Origin: Mucilaginibacter_A sp965201005
GTDB taxonomy: Bacteria; Bacteroidota; Bacteroidia; Sphingobacteriales; Sphingobacteriaceae
Assembly: GCF_965201005.1 (NCBI RefSeq)
Contig: NZ_OZ241747.1
Coordinates: forward strand, 1,984,001 to 2,048,000
DNA length: 64,000 nucleotides
Direction: 5' to 3'
The notes under the pieces are model-generated. The model was given only the letters and a program-made list of their open reading frames with translations. It was not told the origin of the DNA and made no database searches. Positions 26,368 to 34,632 of this stretch are shown here, one piece after another; position 1 is the first letter of the stretch, and each line of letters opens with the position of its first letter. Position numbers and translations under genes: made by a program.

Positions 26368-27439
26368 ACTTGATTTTTTGGTCAATATAAGCAATTAAAT
26401 CATTGGCCATTACCTGCTGTTCAGCAACTTTGGGATGGCCGGGCGTGTTTTTATAAGGGAAAAAATGCGTGTAAATCTTTTCATCGTTCATCTCAGCCAC
26501 TGCTTTTTCCACATATCCCGGCCAGGGCGAACCTTTTTGCGTGGCGTCCATACTGCCTAACGTGCAGATGATCTGTGCTTTAGGATATTTACTGCGAATA
26601 TTTTGCACGAAGTTTTTATAAGCCAGAACGATTGTTTCCGCGGAAGGTGCGGTGTTGCCGAAACGATGTTTAAATTCCGGGTGGTCCGGTTTTTGGGTGA
26701 TCCAGTCATCGTTTTGAAACAGGTTGATCGCCACCAAATCCGGTGTGTATTTGGAAAAATCCCATTTACTGGTCGGATCGGTGGCGTCCAAACGATCATA
26801 CATTTCGGGCATAATCAGCGGAAACCAGCTCACCAAAACACCAATCCCGCTTTTGGCGATACAGGAATATTGCGCATTAAAATGGCGTGCCGTCAGGGCG
26901 GCGTAGCTCAAATAGTTGTTTTCAAAATAACCGGTTGGCGAATCACCAAACTTGTCTTCTGTTGCATATCCGCAGGTGATCGAGTTGCCGTAAAACTCAA
27001 TTTTGCGTTTTTGCGGCTTGGAAGCGGGCAGGGGCGATGCTGTTTTTATCGGCATAAAACCGTAAAACCAGGTTTTGCCTTTGTCCCACTCGGTGCGTTT
27101 AAACAGTTCTAAAGTGTGTTTGCCCGCAGGTAAATTTTCTGCCAGTACATAGTTTTTTCGGGAAGTGTCCGGGTGGATTTTAGCAATTACTTTTCCGTCC
27201 AAAATTACGTTGTAGTAATTAGATGTGTCCTGATCTTTCAAAACCGCCCCAATCCCGGTTCCTTTGAAATTGATTTTTATTGATGCGCCCGGCCAGGAAA
27301 GTTCGGCGGCATTAGGTTTAAAAACAGTCCGGCCAGCGTAAGTAATGCGCTGATCATCAAACCTGACCAGCTTGTTTTGCGCTTGGGCACACCAAAAAAA
27401 GGTGGATAAAAACAGTATCGTTATAAATAATTTTAACAT
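26363..27439 (-). CDS. CE2-like SGNH esterase (two-domain)
   Basis: A secreted two-domain esterase. The start ATG at 27439 gives MLKLFITILFLSTFFWCAQAQ, a normal signal peptide, and is preferred over the earlier in-frame start at 27472. Residues about 20-135 form the beta-sandwich seen in carbohydrate esterase family 2 (YAGRTVFKPNAAELSWPGASIKINFKGTG). The SGNH domain follows, with IEFYGNSITCGYATED, a NLFQNDDW block and GHPKVAEQQVMA with the catalytic His. CE2 enzymes remove acetyl groups from plant polysaccharides. Type B motif copies are in frame at 27036-27050 and at 27405-27419, the latter inside the signal peptide. Confidence 0.85.
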   Translation of the reverse strand: MLKLFITILFLSTFFWCAQAQNKLVRFDDQRITYAGRTVFKPNAAELSWPGASIKINFKGTGIGAVLKDQDTSNYYNVILDGKVIAKIHPDTSRKNYVLAENLPAGKHTLELFKRTEWDKGKTWFYGFMPIKTASPLPASKPQKRKIEFYGNSITCGYATEDKFGDSPTGYFENNYLSYAALTARHFNAQYSCIAKSGIGVLVSWFPLIMPEMYDRLDATDPTSKWDFSKYTPDLVAINLFQNDDWITQKPDHPEFKHRFGNTAPSAETIVLAYKNFVQNIRSKYPKAQIICTLGSMDATQKGSPWPGYVEKAVAEMNDEKIYTHFFPYKNTPGHPKVAEQQVMANDLIAYIDQKIKW

Positions 27440-27677
27440 GATGAAGTTTTTAGTTTTGAACAGACAGATCACAATTTTACAGAAATGTTTTCAACTACAA
27501 ACGGAATCTTTTAACCGCGAAACTTTGTTGTTCTGATCTCCGTAAGTGAGCATGACAATACGTTAAAATAGTACGTAAAATTATTTTGGTTTCAGCCGCA
27601 TTCCTAAAACCTCTGCCGCACGCTTCCGATTTTTATTTACAAGCCTCATACTTTTTTTATATATAGCCTTTCAACTT

Positions 27678-28424
27678 ATGGGAATCCTGATTTTTTTTGT
27701 CCTGCACTGGTATTTTTCGCTGTTTTTTCAGTCTTTTTTTCATCATCGTTATGCCGCACACGGTATGTTTACCATGAGCAAAACCTGGGAAAAAGTGTTT
27801 TACGTTTGCTGTTTTGTAACACAGGGGTCGTCATACATCAGCGCAACCGCTTACGGCATGATGCACCGCCTGCACCACGCCCACACAGATACGGAGCACG
27901 ATCCGCATTCGCCACATTATTCTGACAATATTGCATTGTTGCTGCTTAAAACGCGAAACAGTTACAACGATATTTTTAAAGGAGAACACGATGTAAAGCA
28001 GAAATTTAAAAAAGACCTGCCCGTTTGGGACGCCTTTGATAAAGTTGCCCATAACTGGATTGCAAGAGTTGTTTGGGGTGCCATTTACCTGGCTATTTAT
28101 TGCTGGCTGGCTACGGCTTGGTGGCAGTTTTTGTTCCTTCCGCTAACCTTTGCAATGGGCGCGTTGCAAGGTTTGGCCGTTAACTGGTGGGCGCATCGTT
28201 TTGGTTACGAAAGTTATAAAGGCGCGGACACTTCTAAAAACATTCTTCCGGTTGATTTTTTGTTTTGGGGCGAAGCTTATCACAACAATCATCACAAATT
28301 TCCGGGCCGGGCCAATAATGCCATTAAATGGTTTGAGTTTGATGCAGGTTATCAGGTAATGCGTTTATTCGATTTTATGCACATCATCAAACTAAAACCT
28401 AATGTATCTTTTGCCAAAATTTAG
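27678..28424 (+). CDS. Membrane fatty acid (acyl-CoA) desaturase
   Basis: A 248-residue integral membrane di-iron desaturase. Its histidine boxes are complete: HHRYAAHG (about 22-29), HRLHHAHTDTEHD (about 66-78) and AYHNNHHKFP near residue 200. Hydrophobic segments at 1-20, about 130-165 frame them. It introduces a double bond into acyl chains, adapting membrane fluidity. The gene has its own upstream region of about 200 bases and converges with the BrkB gene. A type A motif copy follows the stop directly. Confidence 0.88.
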   Translation: MGILIFFVLHWYFSLFFQSFFHHRYAAHGMFTMSKTWEKVFYVCCFVTQGSSYISATAYGMMHRLHHAHTDTEHDPHSPHYSDNIALLLLKTRNSYNDIFKGEHDVKQKFKKDLPVWDAFDKVAHNWIARVVWGAIYLAIYCWLATAWWQFLFLPLTFAMGALQGLAVNWWAHRFGYESYKGADTSKNILPVDFLFWGEAYHNNHHKFPGRANNAIKWFEFDAGYQVMRLFDFMHIIKLKPNVSFAKI

Positions 28425-28426
28425 GT

Positions 28427-28441
28427 GCTAAAAGAAGCATC
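28427..28441 (+). repeat. Dispersed motif, type A (GCTAAAA variant)
   Basis: GCTAAAAGAAGCATC preceded by AAAATTTAGGT, three bases after the desaturase stop. The AT-rich half overlaps the last codons of the gene. Confidence 0.8.
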
Positions 28442-28513
28442 GAAAAGCCTAATGGTGTATCTGTGATAATGGTATAACCTTTCATTAGTCCTAACTTTAA
28501 AAAGAATCAAAAA

Positions 28514-29536
28514 CTACTTCTTCCGTATATAATTGATACCGTTTTGCGGCAATGCTTCTTTTACCGCCTCTTTTTTGGGTTTGAGGAAATTAAAGCCCGG
28601 CTGTACAATTTTAATGCTTTGTTTAGAGAGGTCAATGCTGGCGTTCAGTTCAAACCCCAACAAGATAATCAGCGAGTTGAGATAAAGCCAGATCATTGTT
28701 ACAATCAAAGTCCCGATGGAGCCATAAATTTTATTATAAGACGAGAAATGGTTGATGTAATAACTAAAACCCAGCGAAGTAAGCACCGCCAAAGCTGTTG
28801 CTAAAATAGAACCCGTGCTTGTAAATTTCCATTTTTGCTGATGCGCCGGTGCATATCGATAAAGGATGGAAACGGTGACAAAAAATAGCAAAATTACCAT
28901 GATCCAGCGGGTAACCGTAATCAGCAGGACCCACAAAAAATCGCTGCTGCTGCCGTGCAGCTGATTGCGCGTAAAATTGATGACAGACTGCCCGAAAATC
29001 ATACAAGAAATGCCTGCGATAAAGGCCGAAACGATCAGCAAAGTAAGCACAAATGCAATCCAGCGGCGATGGAACCAGGTGCGTGTTTCTTTGGTCAGGG
29101 CTGATTTATTAAAAGCCGCCATCAAATTACTTACGCCGTTTGTGGCAAAAAACATCGCTGAAATAAAGCCGAACGACAGCAGTTTGCCGTTTTGGTTTTT
29201 GATGATGTCCACAATCGTTCCCTGAAATGCGATGAAGGCATTGGTTGGCATAACCGTTTCTAAAACAGACAGTAATTTATCCTGAAAATGTTTGATCGGG
29301 ATGTACGGAATCAGCGTAAACAAAAATATTATGCCCGGGAAAATGGCCAGCATCAGGTTGTAGGCCAGGGCAGAGGCTTTGTTTAGTAGTGATTCTTTTT
29401 TGATTTCCCCGAAGAAAAAAGCACCAATGGTATAAAGCGGCAATGAATGGAAACCGGGCAGTACGAGCACCTTGGTCCAGTTTAAAAAGTATTCGTAAAA
29501 TTTAAAGCGAAGCAGAAAACGGTGCAGCCAGATCAT
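28514..29536 (-). CDS. YihY/BrkB family membrane protein
   Basis: A 340-residue inner-membrane protein with about six hydrophobic helices, e.g. ALAYNLMLAIFPGIIFLFTLIPYIP and FVLTLLIVSAFIAGISCMIFG. KASALAYNLMLAIFPGIIF and PGSILATALAVLTSLGFSYYINHFSSYNKIYGSIGTLIVTMIWLYLNSLIILLGFELNA-type segments are the family signature. Family members were once called ribonuclease BN in error; the present role is uncertain, with transport of lipids or solutes suggested. Last gene of the five-gene minus operon beginning with the PASTA gene. Motif copy in frame at 28552-28565 (VKEALP). Confidence 0.82.
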   Translation of the reverse strand: MIWLHRFLLRFKFYEYFLNWTKVLVLPGFHSLPLYTIGAFFFGEIKKESLLNKASALAYNLMLAIFPGIIFLFTLIPYIPIKHFQDKLLSVLETVMPTNAFIAFQGTIVDIIKNQNGKLLSFGFISAMFFATNGVSNLMAAFNKSALTKETRTWFHRRWIAFVLTLLIVSAFIAGISCMIFGQSVINFTRNQLHGSSSDFLWVLLITVTRWIMVILLFFVTVSILYRYAPAHQQKWKFTSTGSILATALAVLTSLGFSYYINHFSSYNKIYGSIGTLIVTMIWLYLNSLIILLGFELNASIDLSKQSIKIVQPGFNFLKPKKEAVKEALPQNGINYIRKK

Positions 29537-29545
29537 GCCGCAAAT

Positions 29546-29953
29546 CTATATGAAAAATGGTTTTAAACGTTCCAGGAAATCCGCGGAAGGCAGGCAGGGA
29601 CGGTTGGTTTTCCGTCTGACGAACACGAGCAATGTTTCGCCAATGTGGATCAGTTCCTGCCGCTCATTAAAAAGTTCGTACAAAAAATGTATGCGGATAC
29701 CGGGCATTTTTGCCATGCTTACTTTAATGCTGATTTCTTCATCATACAACGCCGGTTTAAGATATTTGCATTTCATTTCCAGCACGGGCATAATAATGCC
29801 ATCAGCTTCCATTCCGCTGTAGGTCATGCCCAGGCTGCGCAGCATTTCTACCCGGCCGACTTCGTAAAATCCGGCGTAATTACCATAATACATGTAGCCC
29901 ATCTGGTCGGTTTCGCCATAACGCACACGGGTTTTTGTGGTGTGTGTAAACAT
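29546..29953 (-). CDS. Acyl-CoA thioesterase, YbgC/FadM hotdog type
   Basis: A 135-residue hotdog-fold thioesterase. RYGETDQMGYMYYGNYAGFYEVGRVEML is the 4-hydroxybenzoyl-CoA thioesterase-like signature, including the catalytic aspartate in TDQMG. A central helix and a five-stranded sheet follow. It is expected to hydrolyse acyl-CoA thioesters in the cytoplasm. It begins one base after the stop of mltG and ends nine bases before the BrkB gene, so it is in the same operon. A second YbgC-type gene lies at 33383. Confidence 0.87.
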   Translation of the reverse strand: MFTHTTKTRVRYGETDQMGYMYYGNYAGFYEVGRVEMLRSLGMTYSGMEADGIIMPVLEMKCKYLKPALYDEEISIKVSMAKMPGIRIHFLYELFNERQELIHIGETLLVFVRRKTNRPCLPSADFLERLKPFFI

Positions 29954-29954
29954 G

Positions 29955-31010
29955 TCAGCGTTTTATGTTACGATCATTTAAAGCCTGCTGGAACTTGCGT
30001 GCGTTAACCAGATGATCGGCCATATTGGTGGCAAAATTATGGTATCCCGAAAAATCATCTTTGGCGCACATGTAAATATAATTATGTTTTTTATAGTTCA
30101 AAACCGCCTTTATGGCGTTTACAGAAGGCATCATGATTGGTCCCGGCGGCAAACCTGCATTCAGATAAGTGTTGTAAGGCGAATTAAAAACCAGGTATTT
30201 GTTCAATACTCTTTTTATTGTGAAATCTTTCAGGGCGAAAATCACAGTTGGATCAGACTCCAGTTTCATACCGCGATTGAGGCGGTTGAGATACAAACCG
30301 GCGATGGTAGGCATTTCGTTATCGTACAAAGCTTCAGCATCTACGATGGAAGCTAAAATGCTCACTTGTACCGGCGTTAAACCGACTGCTTTGGCCTGCT
30401 CTTTTCGCTCCGGCGTCCAAAATTTCTGGTATTCATCGTTCATTCGATTAAAAAATTTCTCCGCAGAACCGTTCCAGTACATTTTGTAAGAGTTGGGCAA
30501 AAACATCACATAAACATCGTCCGGCGTAAAGCCAAATGGTTTGAGGTAAGCTGCAGAATCCAGCAGATGAATGATAGAAGTAGAATCCGCTTCTAATTTT
30601 TTGCCCACCATACCGGCAAAAGTTTCTTTCAGCCGCACATTCTGGAAGGCTAATTTTACCGGTTCCTGTTCGCCCAAAGCCAGCATCCTGATCAGTTTTT
30701 TGTTGCCCATGCCTTTGTGCAAACGGTATTTGCCGGGTTTCACTCGGTTTTCATACTTTTCGCTGTAAGCAACCTGCATAAAAGAAGTAGTGTCTTTTAC
30801 AATGCCTTGCTGCTCAATGGTTTTCATCACATCCGCAAAGCCAGAACCAGTTTTAATATACAGATACTCCTGATTATCAGTAACATTTGGCCCGTAATAT
30901 TTAAAATAATAATTAAAACCGGTAAAAGCCAGCAGCAATAAAAACAGGATGCCCAGCGCAATCAAAAACTTTTTGAGCAGACCGGATTTTTGGGTGTTTT
31001 GTTCAGACAT
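29955..31010 (-). CDS. mltG: Endolytic murein transglycosylase
   Basis: A 351-residue inner-membrane enzyme that cuts nascent glycan strands and so limits their length. One N-terminal transmembrane helix (FLIALGILFLLLLAFTGFNYYF), a LysM-like domain, then the YceG catalytic domain with ASIVDAEALYDNEMPTIAGLYLNRLNRGMKLESDPTVIF and FNSPYNTYLNAGLPPGPI. In the enterobacterial enzyme the corresponding box reads VEKE; here it is VDAE, so one acidic position is Asp and the second Glu is kept. It is in an operon with a PASTA-domain protein and divergent from ddl, a cell-wall neighbourhood. Confidence 0.9.
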   Translation of the reverse strand: MSEQNTQKSGLLKKFLIALGILFLLLLAFTGFNYYFKYYGPNVTDNQEYLYIKTGSGFADVMKTIEQQGIVKDTTSFMQVAYSEKYENRVKPGKYRLHKGMGNKKLIRMLALGEQEPVKLAFQNVRLKETFAGMVGKKLEADSTSIIHLLDSAAYLKPFGFTPDDVYVMFLPNSYKMYWNGSAEKFFNRMNDEYQKFWTPERKEQAKAVGLTPVQVSILASIVDAEALYDNEMPTIAGLYLNRLNRGMKLESDPTVIFALKDFTIKRVLNKYLVFNSPYNTYLNAGLPPGPIMMPSVNAIKAVLNYKKHNYIYMCAKDDFSGYHNFATNMADHLVNARKFQQALNDRNIKR

Positions 31011-31026
31011 TTTTTAGCAAATATTT

Positions 31027-31335
31027 TTAACGGATTTTGTGCAGGGCCAGCAAACCGCCTTCCAGGTTTCGAACTTTGGTAAAACCGTTTTGCCGGAGCA
31101 TTCGCGTGCCGGTTTCGCTGCGTAAACCCATTTTGCAAATAACAATAATTTCTTCGTTTTTAGTATAATCCAGGCCGATGATGGCCGGTTGTAGTTTTCC
31201 TAACGGGATGTTTTTTCCGCCGATATTGTAAGTGGCAAATTCAATCGGTTCGCGCACATCCAGCAGGTTCACTTTCTCCTGATTTTTTAGGCGTAAAAGA
31301 AGCTCTTTCGCTTGAATGTCTTCCGAATCCATCAC
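31027..31335 (-). CDS. Rhodanese-like domain protein
   Basis: A 102-residue single rhodanese domain. The active-site loop is VICKMGLRSE with the persulfide-forming cysteine (about residue 67). LLDVREPIEFATYNIGGKNIPLG is the family's opening. Rhodaneses pass sulfane sulfur between acceptors; the acceptor is unknown. It sits one base after the PASTA gene and 16 bases before mltG, so it is clearly co-transcribed, though no direct role in cell-wall synthesis is known. Confidence 0.88.
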   Translation of the reverse strand: MMDSEDIQAKELLLRLKNQEKVNLLDVREPIEFATYNIGGKNIPLGKLQPAIIGLDYTKNEEIIVICKMGLRSETGTRMLRQNGFTKVRNLEGGLLALHKIR

Positions 31336-31336
31336 T

Positions 31337-32104
31337 TCAATTTCCCTGCGAAACGGTTAAATTAATCCGGGTTCCGATACTGGTTTTAGTGGTCGAATCC
31401 GTTTTCATCGGCGATTGGGACTTTACAACAACTTTGGTCGAATCCGTGATCGAACCTTCATATGTAATTGTTCCGACGGTCAATCCGGCACCGCTGATGG
31501 CAAATTTAGCGGCATCCAGTTCCTGATTAGTCAAATCCGGAATATCCACTTCGCTGGCACCTTTTCCATCGCCCAAAACCAAATCAATGCGCGAACCTTT
31601 TGGCAGTTTGGCACCAGCCTGGATTTTTTGTCCGGCAAAACGCACTTCCAGCACATGGTTTAAAGCAATATCCGAACGATAAGTGGTATCGCCCAGTTTC
31701 AAACCTGCGTTAGAAATAGTGGCGGTTGCTTCCCGAAAAGTGGTATTTTCCAAATCGGGCAAACCAATGTTTGGGGCCAGCTTGGTGATAACGGTAAGAT
31801 AGATTGTCCGGTTTTCTTTAACGTTGGTACCTGGGTCCGGGTCTTGCTGCACAACCGTTCCGGGTTCTCTGTCCGGCAGATAAACAGAATCAATTTTGTA
31901 CGCAAAACCCTGGTTGTCAAGCAGGGCAGAAGCGCGTCCGATTTGCATATCGATCAGTTTCGGCACGGGGATGCCGCTGCCGTGGCGCGTATAATAATTC
32001 AGGCTGAAAATGATGATCAGCACCACTACCAAAACCGTAACGGCCGCCAGAAACACATTGGTAATAAAAGATTTACTTTTAAGGTATGCGAAAAAAGAAC
32101 TCAT
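31337..32104 (-). CDS. PASTA-domain membrane protein
   Basis: A 255-residue protein with one N-terminal membrane helix (SFITNVFLAAVTVLVVVLIIIFSLNYY) and three PASTA domains facing the periplasm (about 45-110, 113-180, 183-255). Each starts with a P-L/I-D-type motif, e.g. VPKLIDMQIGRASALLDNQGF and LPDLENTTFREATATISNAGLKLG. PASTA domains bind uncrosslinked peptidoglycan; unlike in Firmicutes, no kinase domain is present. First gene of the operon PASTA-rhodanese-mltG-thioesterase-BrkB, and divergent from ddl, which supports a cell-wall role. Confidence 0.9.
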   Translation of the reverse strand: MSSFFAYLKSKSFITNVFLAAVTVLVVVLIIIFSLNYYTRHGSGIPVPKLIDMQIGRASALLDNQGFAYKIDSVYLPDREPGTVVQQDPDPGTNVKENRTIYLTVITKLAPNIGLPDLENTTFREATATISNAGLKLGDTTYRSDIALNHVLEVRFAGQKIQAGAKLPKGSRIDLVLGDGKGASEVDIPDLTNQELDAAKFAISGAGLTVGTITYEGSITDSTKVVVKSQSPMKTDSTTKTSIGTRINLTVSQGN

Positions 32105-32220
32105 TTACAGATCGTTGCAAGCATCAGCTTTGGTTTTTTAAATGATTTCAAACATAATCAAAAGCTGTTTAAGTTTTTGTGCTTGTGCATAATTTAGAAG
32201 TTTTAGGTTGATTTCGGGTA

Positions 32221-32234
32221 ATGCTTCTTTTATC
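32221..32234 (-). repeat. Dispersed motif, type A
   Basis: ATGCTTCTTTTATC followed by GGTATTTTTTTG in the PASTA/ddl intergenic region. An imperfect second copy (CATACTTCTTTTAC) starts at 32279. Confidence 0.8.
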
Positions 32235-32308
32235 GGTATTTTTTTGACGTCGGGATTTTAAACCTTTTTATACGGATCCATACTTCTTTTACACACCTTT
32301 TTTCAGTT

Positions 32309-32316
32309 ATCTTTGG
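32309..32316 (+). promoter_or_regulatory. -7 promoter element of ddl, almost touching the start codon
   Basis: TATCTTTG matches TAnnTTTG and ends 6 bases before the ATG at 32322. The transcript start expected 6-8 bases after this element would coincide with the ATG, suggesting a leaderless mRNA. Confidence 0.5.
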
Positions 32317-32321
32317 CTGAT

Positions 32322-33314
32322 ATGACTGCCAAGAACATTGCCTTGCTTGCCGGAGGTTATTCCGGGGAATATGAAGTTTCGATCAATAGTGCGCGCAACA
32401 TTGCATCAACTTTAAACACCGAAAAATATAAGGTTTATACGATTTTGATTAATCGCGAAAGCTGGTTTTATAACTCTGCCGACGGCAAAAAAACCGAGGT
32501 TGACAAAAACGATTTCAGCCTGACCATCAACAATGAAAAAATCAAATTTGATGCTGCTTTTATCACCATCCACGGCACGCCTGGCGAAGACGGAAAAATG
32601 CAGGGTTACCTGGATATGCTGGGCATCCCGTACAACAACTGCAACGCGGCCACTTCGGCCATCACCATGAACAAAGCTTATACCAAAGCTCTGGTGCAAG
32701 ATATTGAAAATCTGTATGTTGCAGGTTCGGTACAAGTTTTTAAAAATCAGCGGCAATCAATTGAAAACGAAATTTACAGATTAAAATTTCCGCTTTTTAT
32801 TAAACCGAACAATGGCGGCAGCAGTGTTGGCATGAGTAAAGTATTGGTAAAAAAAGCATTGCCCGAAGCGTTGGAAAGGGCTTTTGCCGAAGATGAGCAG
32901 GTTTTGGTGGAAGAATTTATCAAAGGCCGAGAATTCAGCATCGGCATTGTGCAGTTTGAAGGAGAAATTACGGTTTTGCCGGCCACAGAAATCATCAGCT
33001 CCAAAGAATTTTTTGATTACGAAGCCAAATATACGCCCGGCATTTCGCAGGAAATTACGCCGGCCAACCTCAGCCCAAACCAAAACGAACGTATAAAAAG
33101 GGTGGTAAAAGAAGCATATCGACTGCTCAATTGTAAAGGGATGACACGGATTGATTTTATTTTGGAGGAAACCACGGATAAATTTTATTTTATCGAGATC
33201 AACACCACGCCGGGGCAATCTGCCAACAGCCTGATCCCGCAGCAGGTTCGTGCCGCCGGCATGGATTTAGGCGAGTTTTATGGGAAGTTGATTGAAGAAG
33301 GAATAGGCAGATAG
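32322..33314 (+). CDS. ddl: D-alanine--D-alanine ligase
   Basis: An ATP-grasp ligase making the D-Ala-D-Ala dipeptide of peptidoglycan. The N-terminal segment LLAGGYSGEYEVSINSARN is the Ddl signature, with glutamate binding the first D-Ala. FIKPNNGGSSVGMSKV is the ATP-binding loop, EEFIKGREFSIGI the omega region, and FYFIEINTTPGQSANSLIPQQ the metal- and substrate-binding end. Start ATG at 32322; the TTG at 32313 is part of the TATCTTTG promoter. A type A motif copy is in frame at 33104-33118 (VVKEAY). Confidence 0.95.
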   Translation: MTAKNIALLAGGYSGEYEVSINSARNIASTLNTEKYKVYTILINRESWFYNSADGKKTEVDKNDFSLTINNEKIKFDAAFITIHGTPGEDGKMQGYLDMLGIPYNNCNAATSAITMNKAYTKALVQDIENLYVAGSVQVFKNQRQSIENEIYRLKFPLFIKPNNGGSSVGMSKVLVKKALPEALERAFAEDEQVLVEEFIKGREFSIGIVQFEGEITVLPATEIISSKEFFDYEAKYTPGISQEITPANLSPNQNERIKRVVKEAYRLLNCKGMTRIDFILEETTDKFYFIEINTTPGQSANSLIPQQVRAAGMDLGEFYGKLIEEGIGR

Positions 33315-33382
33315 CTCTCAGCTGTTGGCAATCAGCATCTTTATAGCAATATAATCGTTTTAGATCAGGCCGAAAGCTTTCT

Positions 33383-33799
33383 TCAAATCGTATATTTCTC
33401 AATCATCTCCCCGCTAACTTTTATGCTGCGGCCGGTGGTAATTTCAATCAAAACATAATCAAACCAGCCATCGCAGCATGTTTTTTTGGTTTTTTTGTTG
33501 ATGATCTCAAACTGCACGCGGCAACCTTTATCGGCAAAACTTTCAATGCCGGTGCGCACTGTAAATTCATCGCCCATGGTTAGCGCGCGTTTGTAGTCCA
33601 CATAAGCTGTACGTACTACCCAGCCAAAACCCTGGCTCATAAAGGTTTCCATAGGCATTTCGTAAAAGCGTTCCATCTGGTCGTAGCGCGCGGCCAGCAC
33701 ATAATCAAAGTATTTGCTATTGTGCACGTGCCGAAACATATCAATATCGTCCGGCCTAACTTTAAAGTCGCTTTCAAAAATACTGTACGGAATATCCAT
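33383..33799 (-). CDS. Acyl-CoA thioesterase, hotdog fold
   Basis: A 138-residue thioesterase of the YbgC/4HBT group. FKVRPDDIDMFRHVHNSKYFDYVLAARYDQME holds the catalytic-site pattern (D-x-D-x-F/M-x-H-V-x-N). The ATG at 33799 is chosen because the TTG at 33826 is embedded in the promoter element TATCTTTG (minus strand, 33824-33831). Monocistronic; it converges with ddl across a 68-base gap that has a short GCTGTTGGCAATCAGC repeat but no strong terminator. Confidence 0.82.
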   Translation of the reverse strand: MDIPYSIFESDFKVRPDDIDMFRHVHNSKYFDYVLAARYDQMERFYEMPMETFMSQGFGWVVRTAYVDYKRALTMGDEFTVRTGIESFADKGCRVQFEIINKKTKKTCCDGWFDYVLIEITTGRSIKVSGEMIEKYTI

Positions 33800-33823
33800 C
33801 AGGATGATTTTTTCAGGAGGAAG

Positions 33824-33831
33824 CAAAGATA
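33824..33831 (-). promoter_or_regulatory. -7 promoter element of the thioesterase gene
   Basis: Minus strand TATCTTTG. It includes the TTG that would otherwise be read as a start codon; the leader to 33799 would be about 18 bases. Confidence 0.5.
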
Positions 33832-33858
33832 AACCGGAAATGTTTAACCAAAAATCAC

Positions 33859-33873
33859 GGATGCTTCTTTTAC
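33859..33873 (-). repeat. Dispersed motif, type A
   Basis: GGATGCTTCTTTTAC followed by AGGCAAAATTTTGG, a full bipartite copy in the divergent gap. Confidence 0.8.
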
Positions 33874-33941
33874 AGGCAAAATTTTGGTAGTTAGAACAGT
33901 TTTAAATAGAAGACAATTTCTTGGAGGCGTTCAGCAATACT

Positions 33942-33949
33942 TACTTTCG
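33942..33949 (+). promoter_or_regulatory. Probable -7 element of the CDGSH gene
   Basis: TACTTTCG is one base off TAnnTTTG, with TTG about 19-20 bases upstream at 33921. The ATG at 33969 follows after about 20 bases. Confidence 0.4.
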
Positions 33950-33968
33950 CAAAAAAAATATAAAAAAC

Positions 33969-34193
33969 ATGGCAGCAACAAAATTAACCATCAACAACAA
34001 TGGTTCTGTAAAAATAGAAGGCGATTTTGAAATGGTAGATATGCAGGGCAACCCGTATGGTTTGCAGGGCCGCACGGTAGTTTCTGTGTGCCGCTGCGGG
34101 TTATCGGCCAATAAACCGTTTTGTGATGGTTCGCATAAAGGTCATTTTGAGCATAATGCTGTTGCTTTTGATTTGCCTCCGCGTAAAGTCTAA
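33969..34193 (+). CDS. CDGSH iron-sulfur domain protein
   Basis: A 74-residue protein binding a redox-active [2Fe-2S] cluster. The cluster motif CRCGLSANKPFCDGSH has the three cysteines and one histidine of the CDGSH (mitoNEET) family. The ATG at 33969 is preferred to the earlier TTG at 33921, which lies in the promoter. Role in redox or iron-sulfur handling is inferred from the family; no partner is nearby. Confidence 0.88.
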   Translation: MAATKLTINNNGSVKIEGDFEMVDMQGNPYGLQGRTVVSVCRCGLSANKPFCDGSHKGHFEHNAVAFDLPPRKV

Positions 34194-34259
34194 ATTGATG
34201 ATCAGCAATTTTTTTGATTGATTGTTACAAAAATTACTATATTTTGTTTGATTATCTAC

Positions 34260-34267
34260 TATATTTG
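34260..34267 (+). promoter_or_regulatory. -7 element of the isoamylase-early-set gene
   Basis: TATATTTG fits TAnnTTTG exactly; the ATG at 34285 follows after 17 bases. Confidence 0.5.
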
Positions 34268-34284
34268 TAATAAAATTAATCATA

Positions 34285-34572
34285 ATGATACAAACAACTT
34301 ATTTTAAAACTAAAAAAGTTTGTAAGGTAAAATTTAGCTTTAACGGTGCCTTGGCCGAAAAAGTAGAGCTGTTTGGTTTGAACAACGATTGGCAGACGCC
34401 TGTTGTAATGACCAGGAAAAAAGATGGTTCTTTTGCTGCAGAAGTTTCTTTGCCAAATAACTCAAAACAAGAGTTCAGATATTTGATAAATGGTACCGAT
34501 TGGGTAAACGAGCCGGATACCGAGCAAAGCTGGAATGAATATGGCACAACCAACAGTGTGATCAATTTGTGA
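34285..34572 (+). CDS. Isolated isoamylase early-set (CBM48-like) domain protein
   Basis: A 95-residue cytoplasmic protein consisting only of an immunoglobulin-like early-set domain: KVKFSFNGALAEKVELFGLNNDWQ, then the middle FAAEVSLPNNSKQEFRYLINGTDWVNEP and the closing YGTTNSVINL. In larger enzymes this domain binds alpha-glucans; related stand-alone forms are common in Bacteroidetes and their job is unclear. It has its own promoter and a downstream inverted motif-B hairpin. Confidence 0.82.
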   Translation: MIQTTYFKTKKVCKVKFSFNGALAEKVELFGLNNDWQTPVVMTRKKDGSFAAEVSLPNNSKQEFRYLINGTDWVNEPDTEQSWNEYGTTNSVINL

Positions 34573-34599
34573 TCAGCTGTTGGATTGGATTAAAGTTTG

Positions 34600-34632
34600 G
34601 CATACTGTTTTTATACCGATAAAAACAGTGTC
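34600..34632. terminator. Inverted type B motifs between convergent genes
   Basis: CATACTGTTTTTAT (34601-34614) and GATAAAAACAGTGTC (34618-34632), almost touching. The arms pair as a long stem with a 3-4 base loop. The right arm overlaps the stop of the minus-strand lipoprotein gene. Confidence 0.75.
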